Below, piece by piece: positions 52,906-63,099 of a stretch of 64,000 bases of DNA. The notes beneath the pieces were generated by a model. That model saw only the letters and a program-made list of their open reading frames with translations, searched no databases and was not told the origin of the DNA. The position numbers and the translations under genes are program-made. Source of the stretch: Acanthosepion esculentum (Eukaryota; Mollusca; Cephalopoda; Sepiida; Sepiidae); assembly GCA_964036315.1 (NCBI GenBank), contig OZ038480.1, positions 15,022,305 to 15,086,304 on the forward strand, read 5' to 3'. The stretch's first letter is position 1. Each line of letters starts with the position of its first letter.

Positions 52906-53037
52906 CGTTTATCTGTGTCTGTATGACGGCGTCTCCCATTCCCCAAAGACCAGAAAATACATAAAAAATGACTTTTTGATCAGGACTTGGTAGCCAAAAT
53001 AACAGTGCGATTTGAATCGATCCGTGGGTCACTGCCG
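52906..53037 (-). CDS. UNC93A: UNC93A-like protein, penultimate coding exon
   Basis: 132 bp. The acceptor TTATCTCCTGGTTTCCTCAG ends at 53038; the donor is AACG|GTAAGT at 52906/52905. The first two bases complete an Ala codon with the previous exon's last G, and the last G begins the next exon's Ala. Reads AVTHGSIQIALLFWLPSPDQ then KVIFYVFSGLWGMGDAVIQT and QIN. The AVTH motif, the WLPSPD loop and the SGLWG-x-x-DAV-x-QTQ-N block are diagnostic of UNC93A. Hydrophobic segments fit two membrane helices. Confidence 0.93.
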
Positions 53038-53129
53038 CTGAGGAAACCAGGAGATAAAAAAAAACGAAAAGAAATCAATAATAATGTTTTCAAGAATAAA
53101 ATGATAAATATTTACCTCGTTCGTTCTTC

Positions 53130-53380
53130 TGGTGATATACGTTGGAATTTCGAACTGAACCCTTTATTTAGTCCACCAGGTAGATTGTTCTAATTCCACG
53201 TACCATGCCTTTTCTGAATATCTCAGTTTCAGTTATTTCCCTTTCGTAACTCAACTCTCCAAGCGTTTTGTTCTCTCTGCTGTGGCCAGGTATTGAACTC
53301 ACAACACTTTGGCTCAAGTCACTTTCTGGATTACTTCAACCAACGCTTTTATTCACTGGGCTATGGGAGGCAATTTTTGG
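53130..53380 (-). mobile_element. SINE with tRNA-like head (hammerhead family)
   Basis: Minus: head around 53370-53285 (GAGTTCAATACCTGGCCACA as B-box area), then AAACTGAGATATTCAGAAAA, GGCATGGTACGTGGAATTAG and AATAAAGGGTTCAGTTCG. Truncated before the hammerhead-like core. Confidence 0.75.
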
Positions 53381-53979
53381 CACCTAATGTCTCAGTTTTT
53401 AATTTTTTACCGGATCTCATATTGCAATTTGCTGTGATTTTGTTTTTCTCTATATCTCTAGATTACTGGTTCCCATATTGTATTCATGTCTATGATTAGT
53501 CGACTTAGGAGATTTTTTGTGCCCTAGCATATGCGCTGATTCTTTAAGTTGTTATTTTATGGAGAACAAACAAGCAGAACTCTCGTGGAACTTCTAAATC
53601 CAAACCAAACGTAAGCTTTGAATATACGAAGCCTGCGTTAGATAAGGCAACAGAATATGCCAGATTGTTGATATTGCATGTCCAAGTGATCAAAATCATC
53701 TAAAAAATGGCTGAGAAACACAACAGATACGCAGATGTCTACGCTGCGGTTGTGGGATATAGGTACTACCATAGTCCGCATCATTATTGGCGCCTAAGGC
53801 CCCGTTCCCAGGTCTTTGAACAGTAACCTGTAAATGCTTGGAATTAATTCCTATGTCCCAACCCTGCAGAAATAGTCATTACTAAGAACTGCCAACACCC
53901 TGCGAAGACTGCTCTCTATCTGAGATTAAAGTGACTTGACAGAGCGCAACAATAATATAAGATCTACACTATAACGTGT
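53381..53979. other. unannotated stretch
   Basis: No repeat or coding signature recognised. Confidence 0.4.
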
Positions 53980-54567
53980 AATAATGTCCGAAAGAAATGA
54001 TATAATACTAATAAAAACTTGTCAAACATGTAGCTTCGTGCCCGAAAAAAATGGAGTGTCATACGTCCGCCTTTATTTTTTTTAGAATCTTTTTGATACG
54101 ATTTGTCATGGAATTCACTAATTTGGAGTAGTTATCCATGGATTTGGAGGTCACGGTACCCCACGTCTATAATGGCCGTCACAAGCTTCTCTTTCGTTGT
54201 ACTTTCTGCGATCTCTCTGTAAGGCTTGCTAATGTGTTCGTGCAGCGTTACAATTTTCGTAAGCTTCCTTGAAGTAATGTCCATCGCAGACAATGGCCGT
54301 AGGACAACTAATCGACAGTCGAGACAGTAGTGTCTAGGCGTGATAAAAATCTGGTGCAATTACGGATGACGGAATATTTTTCAAGGCCAAACAAATTTCA
54401 TCACACACTCCGAAAATAGATTCATATTACTGCGAACTACTGCAAATGAACTAATCTGAGGAAAAAATAAAAACTGATTACACCCTGTCACTCCAGTGGG
54501 TCTAAAACTGACCGTATGGTGAAAGAAAAGAAACTAAAGCGGTTGTTTCAATTAATTTGCACAAGGA
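53980..54567 (-). mobile_element. Tc1-like element fragment
   Basis: The right end CAATTAATTTGCACAAGGATG and internal DNA match the nested element at 20991-21527. On the minus strand MDITSRKLTKIVTLHEHISK then PYREIAES is the HTH start of a Tc1-type transposase. The catalytic domain is missing. The left end was not resolved. Confidence 0.75.
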
Positions 54568-54931
54568 TGTACCTTCACTCTTCCGCAATGTTTATTGTTT
54601 TACTAAAAGGTATGTTTAGAATTGTAAGAAAACCTAAACATAAGAAAGTGAATTCATAGAGTTTGCTTGTTCTTTAGAATTGACAACAAAAATAATAAAC
54701 AATATTTATTTATTCGATTGTTTATTTACATTATTTATTTATTTTATATTTTTATTGGAATGGTGTTGTAACCTAGAAAGGGTTACCGAATGAGGAATAA
54801 CCAGAGCGGAGGTTGAAAATGAAATGGTAATCCTTATAACATCAACAAAATACAATACTCGCCAGCGGCGTGAAGTAGGTAAACCACTGCTAGGGGTGGA
54901 CTACTTAGACAACATATTACCCCCGCACGCA

Positions 54932-54934
<3 letters not shown>
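54568..54934. other. unannotated stretch
   Basis: TTTATTTA-rich tract 54700-54760, then a GC-richer piece near 54860. No feature recognised. Confidence 0.4.

Positions 54935-54992
<58 letters not shown>
54935..54992. repeat. (CA)n microsatellite
   Basis: About 25 CA units. Confidence 0.97.
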
Positions 54993-54994
<2 letters not shown>

Positions 54995-55431
54995 ACAATA
55001 GTGCCCAACGTATTTATGAGGATTGGAATATGCCCATTAGTATTCATAGGTAAGGTATATAACAAATGGCTGGCAAAACAACGGTTGATTCGAATATAAT
55101 AAAATAAGGATTTCCTTAGTTGGTTCATATATTTTAATAATTTAACGTTTATAAATCTATCAATAAAAGGTTGTTTTTATATTTATTTCTTTATAAATTG
55201 GTAAATGATAAATATCACATTTTATAATTTTGTAATTGTATTAGTTTTTAGAATATTGAAAATATAAAATCATAATAAATAATCAATCAAAGAAATAGTG
55301 TTTAATTTTTTTTTTTTTTTTTGTAAAGTCACAAGAATAAAAAAATGTGTAAATTCACTTTCATCATATGTTCACGTTTTGTTTAAATTTTAAAAAAATC
55401 AATATGCCATTTTATTGAATTGGTTAACATT
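54993..55431. other. unannotated AT-rich stretch
   Basis: Includes a T run near 55310-55322. Nothing recognised. Confidence 0.45.
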
Positions 55432-55635
55432 CAGTCAGTTAAGTGCCATGCGTGATACACGCTTAGGCGATCATGCATCTTTCGATACATGACTGAGGGA
55501 GCAGATATTTTTCTCGCAGTACGTAGCCATTTCTTTCTGCGTTAGTCCAGTTGCCACCCAAGGCTATAGAACCCGGTCTGTCCTACTGGAGGGAGAAGAA
55601 GAGGATTCATAACTTTCCCAAGGGTATTGGTTGAC
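55432..55635 (-). mobile_element. SINE fragment lacking the tRNA head
   Basis: Minus copy of the 40.5-kb type: CCTTGGGAAAGTTATGAATC, GGACAGACCGGGTTCTATAG, CAGTCATGTATCGAAAGATG and CGTGTATCACGCATGGCAC. Confidence 0.85.
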
Positions 55636-55966
55636 ATTACTAATCTGGAAAAGGTGATTGATTATCAGTAGCAAGGGCCTTGATATTTAGTTATGAATTA
55701 ATTAGTTTTAACCGTAAGTCGCCACAATTTATTTAACTCTTTTTAACCCCAAAGTATTTATAGACCCCCTTTCAACCCCTAGGCATTTACTGATCATCTG
55801 GATAGTTCCATCGACACGCAGGCGTTGATACACTTGGAGAATGCTGTTCTAGAGAGAAGTCAGGATTGCAAGATCTGCGACTTATAAATTGTAGGTTACT
55901 TTATCTTTCATGTTTGCGCCTTCGCGCGTTTTGTTTGTTTCTTTTGTTTTTTTTTACTTTTGTGAT
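55636..55966. other. unannotated stretch
   Basis: Nothing recognised. Confidence 0.4.
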
Positions 55967-56330
55967 CTAATTTTTCATTTGAATATTTGCCAGCACAAAA
56001 TGACAGCGCAATGATAGGCTTGTCTCTGAGGGAAAGAGGTTGTCGAGCAGAAAAGAAATAAAATTCAAAAGATTTTGAATTCTATCAAGCCTGGAAAATG
56101 GTGACTGAGCAGCTCCAACCAAGATATGGCAACAATATTCCATTTTGAGTCTAATCTGACTTTTGGAAAGATAAAGTATTGTAGAAGGAGTCGGATATTT
56201 CTTAGAGTGATAGAATTGGCACACTGCTTTTCCAGAATCTTTGGCAATAAATTGAAAACAGTAATTCCACTTGAGGTCTGGAGTGAATTTCAGACACAAA
56301 TTCAAAGTATGGAGGCTCATTGGGAATAGA
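55967..56330 (-). pseudogene. CR1/Jockey-like RT C-terminal fragment
   Basis: Minus frame reads LNLCLKFTPDLKWNYCFQFI, PSTILYLSKSQIRLKMEYCC and SRLDRIQNLL, equivalent to LGLTLSANLRWNKYIESVAS ... YKSTIRPCMEYCCHIW ... LDKIQR of the 23.5-26 kb LINE. It is a more diverged subfamily. No catalytic residues are included. Confidence 0.85.
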
Positions 56331-56479
56331 AAATTTTATCATTAGAAAACTCAGGTTCTGATTGGTAAGTCTAAAACGATAATAGTTTGGTAAAATGGCG
56401 GCTCATTTTTGCTATTCCATTTCTCTGTATTTATTTGGTCCTGTACCATAATAAACTAAGCTTTCTATTAAATAGAACT

Positions 56480-56715
56480 TGTAACGTTATCCTCATTGCC
56501 ATATTCACAGCGTTTCGGCCGTTGTTCAGGTGAGTGGAATTTCGAATCGAACCCTTAGTTTCGTCGATGTGCCATGCATTTTCCGGATGTCTCAGCTATT
56601 TCCCTTAAACTCAACTCGCCAACTGCTGTGACCTGATATTCGACTCACAACTCTTCGGTCTAATCACTGGATCTAACCAACGTCTTCATCCACTGGGACA
56701 TGTGGCAATGAAGAT
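56480..56715 (-). mobile_element. SINE with tRNA-like head (hammerhead family), minus
   Basis: Minus: GAGTCGAATATCAGGTCACA (B-box area), AGACATCCGGAAAATGCATG and ACAACGGCCGAAACGCTGTG. It lies head-to-head with the plus body at 56705. Confidence 0.75.
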
Positions 56716-57000
56716 GAGGATAACAGTCCGAATAATGTAAATAATGTAAATAATCATAATACCTTATCTCAGAGATCCAATCACCTGAAGAAGGCCGGGG
56801 CGTACAACAGCCGAAACGTTGTGAATATGGCAATGAAGATGAGGATAACGGTCCGAGTAATGTAAATAATGAAAGTAATCATAATACCTTATCTCAGAGA
56901 TCCTGAAGAATGCCGGAGCGTACAACAGCCGAAACGTTGTGAATATGGCAATGAAGATGAGGATAACAGTCCGAGTAATGTAAATAATTCAAGTAATTAA
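56705..57000 (+). repeat. tandem SINE-body units, about 2.5 copies
   Basis: TGGCAATGAAGATGAGGATA recurs at 56703, 56827 and 56947. The intervening units carry CCTGAAGAAGGCCGGGGCGT or CCTGAAGAATGCCGGAGCGT and ACAGCCGAAACGTTGTGAAT. Confidence 0.85.
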
Positions 57001-57500
57001 CTTTTGTTTTTTACGTCCCCTTTATATCAGATATTAGTGTTAAGTGAATTAATTTGCTTTAGTTTGAGCTAGTGTCATGTATTTTGGATTTACATTCAAA
57101 TGTTAAGTCATTTTTTGTAATGCACTCATTACTAATATGTCTTGGAGTCATACAAAGAAAACTTAAGTCCTTCTCTTTATATTTATCTTATCTAGACTCC
57201 AGAGAAGGGGAATTTGAACAAACGTATTAAAATCATTGTCAACTAGATAACATTTACACTGAGAGAAAACTTTAACATCAGTATTTAAATTTCGAAACGC
57301 AGAATAAGTTTCATTTGGATTTATTGTTTTGCAAAATTTGAACTTTAAAATATTTTTACCCTTTTTTTTATTGTGCTTAATTTTAGTAACAGCCAAAATT
57401 CTAATCACATCGAAGTGGTTTTCGAAAATTTGAAACAGCGATAGAATAAATGAGAACCTTCTTAATTATATTTCTCAATTTAGAGAAAATTGTTTAACCT
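57001..57500. other. unannotated AT-rich stretch
   Basis: An 81-codon minus frame at 57163-57408 (KINPNETYSAFRNLNTDVKV-like) has no recognised relatives. Confidence 0.4.
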
Positions 57501-57785
57501 ACAGATTTATAACAGGAGTATTTCTTTAATTCCTTTAATTCCTTTAATTTAATTTATTTCTTTAATTTCTTTAACTGGAGTATTTCTTATTTAAATTTCA
57601 ATTTAAAATTGTGTAACCTACAGATTTTTAACATTAGTATTTCTTTAATTCCTTTAATTTCTTAAATTTAATTTTATTTATTTATTTAATTTCTTTAACT
57701 GGAGTATTTCGTAATTAAATTTAAATTTAAAATTGTGTAACTTAGAGATATTTAACAGGAGTATTTCTTGCCAGTAGTGTTTCTT
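57501..57785. repeat. ~120-bp AT-rich tandem repeat, about 2.3 copies
   Basis: GTGTAACCTACAGAT(T)TTTA, AGTATTTCTTTAATTCCTTT and TTTCTTTAACTGGAGTATTT repeat in order. Confidence 0.85.
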
Positions 57786-57817
57786 ATCAGGAGTGTTTTT
57801 CTTTTGAAAGTCTGTTA

Positions 57818-58907
57818 GTTTGTTCGGAAAATAATAATCAGTTTTATTTGCCAAAGTAATGTATTTAAACAGTGTTTAAATCCGTCAAAATAAGAACATT
57901 GTTCAGCTATACATTTCTGTCACCGATTTACAAGTTTATTTATGCCTTTACAATAAAACTCTAAAAGTTTGGATACCAAGAAATCTTTGAATATAGTTTC
58001 TGAATCTTCTTTGTAAAGGAATCTCTTTTGACTTAATTATTTTCAAGATCTTTTAAACGTGGTAGTCAGGGGTCGAGAGATCACTGAATATGGCGGGCAT
58101 GACAAAGTCTTGTATCCCAAGTCGGTGAGCTTCTGCAATGCCATTGTGGCAAGATGGGGCCAAACATTGTCATGAAGCAGAATTCAACCCAAATGGATCT
58201 CGTCGATTAACCACTACCAGTCGCATTTTGAAGACAGTAAATTTCAGCATTGATTCTCTGGTTCAATTCCAGAAAACTGTGATAGATAACGCCAATGGCG
58301 GATTACCAGACAGTCACTATAATGTTCTGTTGGTGCAATTTCGGTTTTAGTAAGTGTTTGGGTGCTCCGACATGATCAAATGATTGAACCGATCGTCATC
58401 GCTTTCTCATCACAAGTCACTATTCGATTAAGAAATGGATCATCCGAATTTCGCAGATGAAGCATCGAACACACGTCAAAACATCGAATTCTTTGACATT
58501 CATTGAGTTCAGCGGAACTCATTTATCCAGTTTCTTCAGCTTACGAATTTTCTTGAGATGGTCTGATATTCTTCAAATGTTGACACCCATTATCTGAGAG
58601 ATGTCTTCGGAACTACAGAAACCAGTGCTTTTCTGTCCGCTCACAAGTGACTCTTTCCTTGAGAAGCATTATGACTAAGCTTGAGCTCTTGTAACAAAAA
58701 TTAAACGCATCTCTTTTCTTCTTTTCATATGCACGATGAGCGGCATATAATCTTTTAAGTAAAATTTTGAAAGAGATTTATATAAAATTAAAAAAGAGGA
58801 CATTTTAATATTTAGGAATTAGCAACATATTTTTCTATCTCTATGATAATCATATACTAGAATACAAAAGATTTATTCTAAAGTCGGGCATTATTTTCCG
58901 AACAATC
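57818..58907 (-). mobile_element. mariner element with TIRs, inactive
   Basis: Ends GTTTGTTCGGAAAATAAT (57818) and the inverse of GATTGTTCGGAAAATAAT (ending 58907), with TA on both sides. On the minus strand broken transposase pieces appear in order: SSAELNECQRIRCFDVCSM, a DEK-like block near 58390, ILLHDNVWPHLATMALQKLT near 58160 (second Asp), then LYKEDSETIFKDFLVSK and LEFYCKGINKLVNR (57990-57910). Many frameshifts. Confidence 0.88.
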
Positions 58908-59318
58908 TAATAATTGGCAAATGAATTGAAAAGGAAATATTTTGATAAATTCACTCTGAATTCATTGCATCAAATAAAATATGTCTATATCTCTGAGATG
59001 ATGTATTATGATTAATTTCATTATTATATATGGCTGTATGTTTTGGTTCGAAATAGGTTGTTTATTACTTTAGTTATTTAGACGATGATGTTGGATTAGT
59101 TCTTTATTAATAAGGAGACGGTTGGTGTTTATTATTTGGAGGATTAGTTATTAAATATGTTTAAGCGATGATGACCGTTGACGATAACCGAAAGCGCTCG
59201 GCAAAACAACTAGCGTCTTATTTCAACAACTTAGACCCAAGTTTTTAAAAAATTGCAAGAAAGCAAGAAAAAACTGAAAACAACACATGACTTAATAAAG
59301 ATATGCTGACAATATATA
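58908..59318. other. unannotated stretch
   Basis: AT-rich, with one TATGTCTATATCTCTGAGAT piece near 58980 resembling the end of the SINE body. Otherwise nothing recognised. Confidence 0.4.
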
Positions 59319-59662
59319 CACTCCTGATCAAAACTTTAAGACCACTTGAAAAAAACCTTTAAAACGACTGTTTTTCATGGAAAAATTTTAAACATTTCTT
59401 ACTTAAGGTTACTAATTTTATAATCTAAAAGGTTATTTATGTAGACAAAAAATTATAATCTGAACATTTTATTGAGAAATTGACATTTTTATAAAATGAG
59501 GCGTTTTACACTTGATCAAAATTATAAGAGACAAAAATTCTACGAAATTGTACGAAAAGTGTACAAAAACATTCAACAACCAAATTTAATAATGAGTTCC
59601 ACCTCCACTGGTTTTGATGACTTCAAAAATTCTTTGGGGCATGCTAGAAATTAGTGTTTCCA

Positions 59663-60187
59663 TTAAGCTGTGATGAATATTGCTCCAGCTTCTGAATATA
59701 GCTTCACGAAGTTCATTTTCAATATTGTTTGCCATTTCGATAAACATCTCGAAACATTTTCAATTGGGTTCAAGTATGGTGAGCATGCAGGATGTCTTAA
59801 GAGATGGACCCCATTTTCTTGTAGAAAGGTCAAGGTCCGGCATGCAGCGTGGATTGCAGCATTATCCTGTTGGAATAACCATCCATCCCCACACAAACGA
59901 TGGCCCTCCGTCACCAACGATGCTTTTTTTAGCATGCTAACATAACCAGCCTCTGTCTGACAACCCTGCACCACCTGGAGCTCCATCATCCCTCTGTAAG
60001 AAAAGGCACCCCATACCATTAGGGACCCTCCACCACTATGACGTGTGGAAAAAATTTCAGGAGGCATGTTTTTCTTATGCCAATATCGTTGGAAGCCATC
60101 AGGACCATCTAGATTGAATTCTTTTCTCATCAGAAAACAGGACTTTCTTCCACTTCTCAATGTCCCATGTTTGGTATTCACAACCAA
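59663..60187 (-). pseudogene. Tc1 transposase catalytic domain
   Basis: 174 codons. The first catalytic block is frame-shifted: VLFSDEK is readable in one frame and FNLDGPDG in the next, near 60130, so one base is inserted or lost in an A run. In frame: [31 protein letters not shown] (Asp 2) and [14 protein letters not shown] (Glu, 34 residues later). The C-terminal tail is shortened and degraded. Confidence 0.88.
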
Positions 60188-60272
60188 ACCTTAAACGGTT
60201 CACTTTGTGACGTGGAAGCAGCCAAGAAATTCGTTTGCGCTTTTTATTTACCATGACTTTTTGTCGTAAATG

Positions 60273-60587
60273 TCATCTGATTGTTACTGGACTGCAATCA
60301 GCATCTGTGGCTGCCTTAATTTGACTAGAAGAAAGTCCACTGGCTTTCACATTCCGTCTTATTTTCCTACTCAATGCCGGATAGATTTTTTGGGACCTAC
60401 CTGTAGAATTTGCGTTTCCATAATTCGCACTGCCCTTTAGAAAGTTACAAATCACAGTTTTACTGCGATTTACTTTAGCTGCAATTGCCCGCTGTGATAA
60501 ACCTTGATTATGGAAATCTAGAATCCGAGCACGCTCAACTGCGGTAAGTTTTCTTTCTTTGCAACATTTGTGTCCTTGACAACACAT
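60273..60587 (-). pseudogene. Tc1 transposase N-terminal HTH domain
   Basis: 104 codons beginning MCCQGHKCCKERKLTAVERA. The HTH LDFHNQGLSQRAIAAKVNRS with KTVICNFL is the PAIRED-like N-terminal domain that binds the terminal repeats. It ends SSQIKAATDADCSPVTIR. The following linker is in another frame. Confidence 0.88.
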
Positions 60588-60639
60588 GGCAAGTGTATAA
60601 AGACGTTGGTTAGATCCAGTTCAATACCAAGCCACGGCA

Positions 60640-60860
60640 GTGAATATGGCAATGAAGATGAGGATAACAGTCCGAGTAATGTAAATAATGAAAGTAATCA
60701 TAATACGTTATCTCAGAGATCCAATCACCTGAAGAAGGCCGGAGTGTACAACAGCCGAAACGTTGTGAATATGGCAATGAAGATGAGGATAACAGTCCGA
60801 ATAATGTAAATAATGAAAGTAATCATAATACCTCATCTCAGAGATATAAACACTAATTGT
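60640..60860 (+). repeat. tandem SINE-body units, about 1.8 copies
   Basis: ATGGCAATGAAGATGAGGAT occurs at 60647 and 60771. The core CCTGAAGAAGGCCGGAGTGT then ACAACAGCCGAAACGTTGTG lies between. The end is CTCATCTCAGAGATATAAAC. Confidence 0.88.
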
Positions 60861-61279
60861 AAGGCTAAGTAAACAAATAGTTTATTCCACTTGTTATATA
60901 ATCTTACCTGACCAGTTCTCTGAATTTGGCTTCCTGTCATATTTAATTAAGTATAGTAAATTACTAGCAAATTATATTTTTATGAAATAGTGCAGAACCT
61001 TATCTTCTTATAGTACTGTAGGATATTTCAGTACCTAACAAAATGTTTTTCCTTAATGTTTAGAAAATGGAAAATTATATTTTCATTCTTAGTCAAGTAG
61101 CTTTCTGAATATCTTTGTAATATCTGACAAAGATATTACTTTTAGTGTACAAGGAGTTTCTGTCGTTAGTCATAATTTTTGTCAGAATTACACGTGGTCG
61201 TAAGATTAAGAGTGTAATAATTGTGATAACAACATATGTAAAGATAGCAGAAATATTCTTGTTTATTACAAAGAATGTT
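60861..61279. other. unannotated AT-rich stretch
   Basis: Nothing recognised. Confidence 0.4.
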
Positions 61280-61372
61280 CACCGGTTCTCGTTCAATCAA
61301 TGAAGTTAAGCAGTGTCAAGCCTGATCAGTACTTAGATTGGGGACTGCGCTTGGGTAACACCGGAAGCAACT
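61280..61372 (+). pseudogene. 5S rRNA-derived fragment
   Basis: TTCTCGTTCAATCAATGAAG, TTAAGCAGTGTCAAGCCTGA, TCAGTACTTAGATTGGGGAC and TGGGTAACACCGGAAGC follow 5S rRNA from about nucleotide 30 to 105 with changes. AACTCGTAAAGACATAAATA downstream resembles the sequence after the 48.5-kb copy, so both may belong to one family. Confidence 0.7.
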
Positions 61373-61789
61373 TACTAAAATCCTTACTTCCTAAAACTTC
61401 CTGATATGTTTCAAACACTTGATAACTCGTAAAGACATAAATAAGTTAATCAAAAAATTATTGAACTGTTAAAAAGGTTTTACGGAAAGTCAGATTGAAC
61501 AGATATTGTTTTAAAATATCACACGGTAAATAAAAAGGAACCTATTTTTGCATGTTTTAAATTTTTTTAAACTTATAAATTCATTTTAAAATATTAGCCT
61601 TTTAATTCGATTTTTTCAAAAGAAAACCTTTTTTACGTATATTTCTTTACTTTTGTATTTTATTCATTCTATAAAAAATTGAAAATAACAATGATTATAT
61701 ATAATAAGAAAAAACAGAAAAATGACAATATTTAACAAGTTAGGAAATAAATGATATATCTTTAATTAAAAGTGATCTCCTTGAATAGT
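61373..61789. other. unannotated AT-rich stretch
   Basis: Nothing recognised. Confidence 0.4.
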
Positions 61790-61925
61790 CCATAGTACTA
61801 AAACTGCGACAAAGACAGTATGTAGTATTGACCAAATGTTAAAAGGTCAACTATCTAGTACTGATCAGAATGACATGTAGTATTAACCAAATGTTAAGCG
61901 GCCACCTATCTAGTACTAATCAAAA
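61790..61925. repeat. two ~63-bp direct repeats
   Basis: ATGTAGTATT(G/A)ACCAAATGTTAA and CTATCTAGTACT(G/A)ATCA(G/A)AAT occur twice (about 61818 and 61879). Confidence 0.8.
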
Positions 61926-62122
61926 TCGGCATTGCTTAATTTTTGTCACTAAACGAGAACGGAAATCGTAAACCATTTTTTCTCCTTTTTCTCCCTATAT
62001 TTACAACGCCAAACATTTTGCCTGCAATGAAATGTGAACATCCCATCAGATGATTCTTTCAAAAAAATACTTCCGGTAGAATGTCACATCTTTAGAATCT
62101 GTTCTAGAATTGAGCTACTTAC

Positions 62123-62258
62123 CTAGACCAAAAAATGGTGCATGACCAAACCATTGTACCAAGCGTCCAAATGTGAATGAACAAATTGCATCAACGACAC
62201 CAAAACAGATCATGACGAGACCAACATTCCAAACCCCGAGCGTGCAGTTGACGTACGA
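62123..62258 (-). CDS. UNC93A: UNC93A-like protein, internal coding exon
   Basis: 136 bp. The acceptor CTTTTCTTTCTCCAG ends at 62259; the donor is CTAG|GTAAGT at 62123/62122. Reads SYVNCTLGVWNVGLVMICFG then VVDAICSFTFGRLVQWFGHA and PFFGL. The (S/A)-(F/Y)-V-x-C-x-LG-x-x-x-VG-x-VMICFG segment and the FG-K/R-L motif are characteristic of UNC93A. It holds one clear membrane helix and the cytoplasmic RLVQWFGHAP loop. The three exons total 504 nt (167 codons plus stop), somewhat over a third of a typical UNC93A of about 450-460 residues. The missing N-terminal exons must be beyond 64000 or were not recognised. Confidence 0.93.
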
Positions 62259-62689
62259 CTGGAGAAAGAAAAGTGTTACTTAGAACGACGTTGTTATTAA
62301 ATAAAGGATAGAAAATTATTTATTCATTGATAATTTATTAACTGAATGTGTTTCATGTGTACATTTGGTAGAGGCAATAGAAATAGTGATAGGATGGAGT
62401 ATTCACTCACCTAATTTCGAGTATTTAGTTACACTTTCTTTGTTTTGCTCTTCATATCGATGTGAGTAAGACTTGACTGGGTACAGCAACACCTACCAAA
62501 TGCTTAGTCACAAAAACAAATGGTTGATTTTTTTTTCAGTTAACCAACCCTATGTGTATTATTTAAATCTAAACATATTTTGTGTTGTATGAATAATTAT
62601 TTTTTGTTAGGGAATATTACATCAGCGAGTTTTTAAGAATGACATTGATAGTGCTATTATTTAAGCATATCTAGCGAGTACAGATGGAT
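62259..62689. other. UNC93A upstream intron, unannotated part
   Basis: No further exon or repeat recognised on the minus strand. Confidence 0.45.
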
Positions 62690-62765
62690 TCATAGCTTTC
62701 CCAAGGGTATTTGCGCGTAAGTGAATATAAAGAACCCGAGTTCGAATCCTACAAGAGAGCGCATT
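62690..62765 (-). repeat. SINE scrap
   Basis: Contains TTCCCAAGGGTATTTGCGCG and TAAGTGAATATAAAGAACCC, the junction region of the tRNA-type SINE, in minus orientation. Confidence 0.6.
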
Positions 62766-62889
62766 TTCTTTAATAAGATTCCGCGAAAATTCAGGTCAGT
62801 AGACGAAATTAAATATTGTTTAAAGATAAACACAGCCTCTACTCAAATATGGGTATACACTAAAAGTAATGTTTAATGTAGAACACTCA

Positions 62890-62901
62890 CTCACACACAC
62901 T

Positions 62902-62971
<70 letters not shown>

Positions 62972-62972
62972 A
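62890..62972. repeat. (CA)n-(TA)n-(TG)n palindromic microsatellite
   Basis: CACTCACACACACACA, then (TA)n, then TGTGTGTGTGTGTGAGTG. The arms are complementary, so the tract can fold. Confidence 0.95.
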
Positions 62973-63049
62973 GTGAATATCCGTGAATAGGAACGGATTA
63001 TGCTAAAAATAAGCAGATATAATGTTTGTAATTTATTTAATCAGACATG

Positions 63050-63050
<1 letters not shown>

Positions 63051-63096
<46 letters not shown>
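63051..63096. repeat. (TA)n microsatellite
   Basis: TA run immediately next to the mariner end at 63097. Confidence 0.96.

Positions 63097-63099
<3 letters not shown>

Larger units (their letters stand above)
59319..60595 (-). mobile_element. Tc1-like element, 5' end truncated
   Basis: The left end starts after TA with CACTCCTGATCAAAACTTTA, and a related CACTTGATCAAAATTATAAG lies near 59511. The right terminal repeat is missing. Homology stops at about 60595 and SINE-body sequence begins near 60640. Transposase pieces on the minus strand are listed below. Confidence 0.85.
53038..62122 (-). other. UNC93A: UNC93A intron (9085 bp)
   Basis: Bounded by GT at 62122-62121 (TAG|GTAAGT) and AG at 53039-53038, phase 1. 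Contains SINEs, a mariner, a Tc1 element, a LINE fragment and microsatellites. Confidence 0.9.

Noticed and set aside
55967..56329. Independent small gene on either strand
   Set aside because: The minus frame aligns in pattern to the C-terminal part of the CR1/Jockey RT in this window; the plus frame is antisense.
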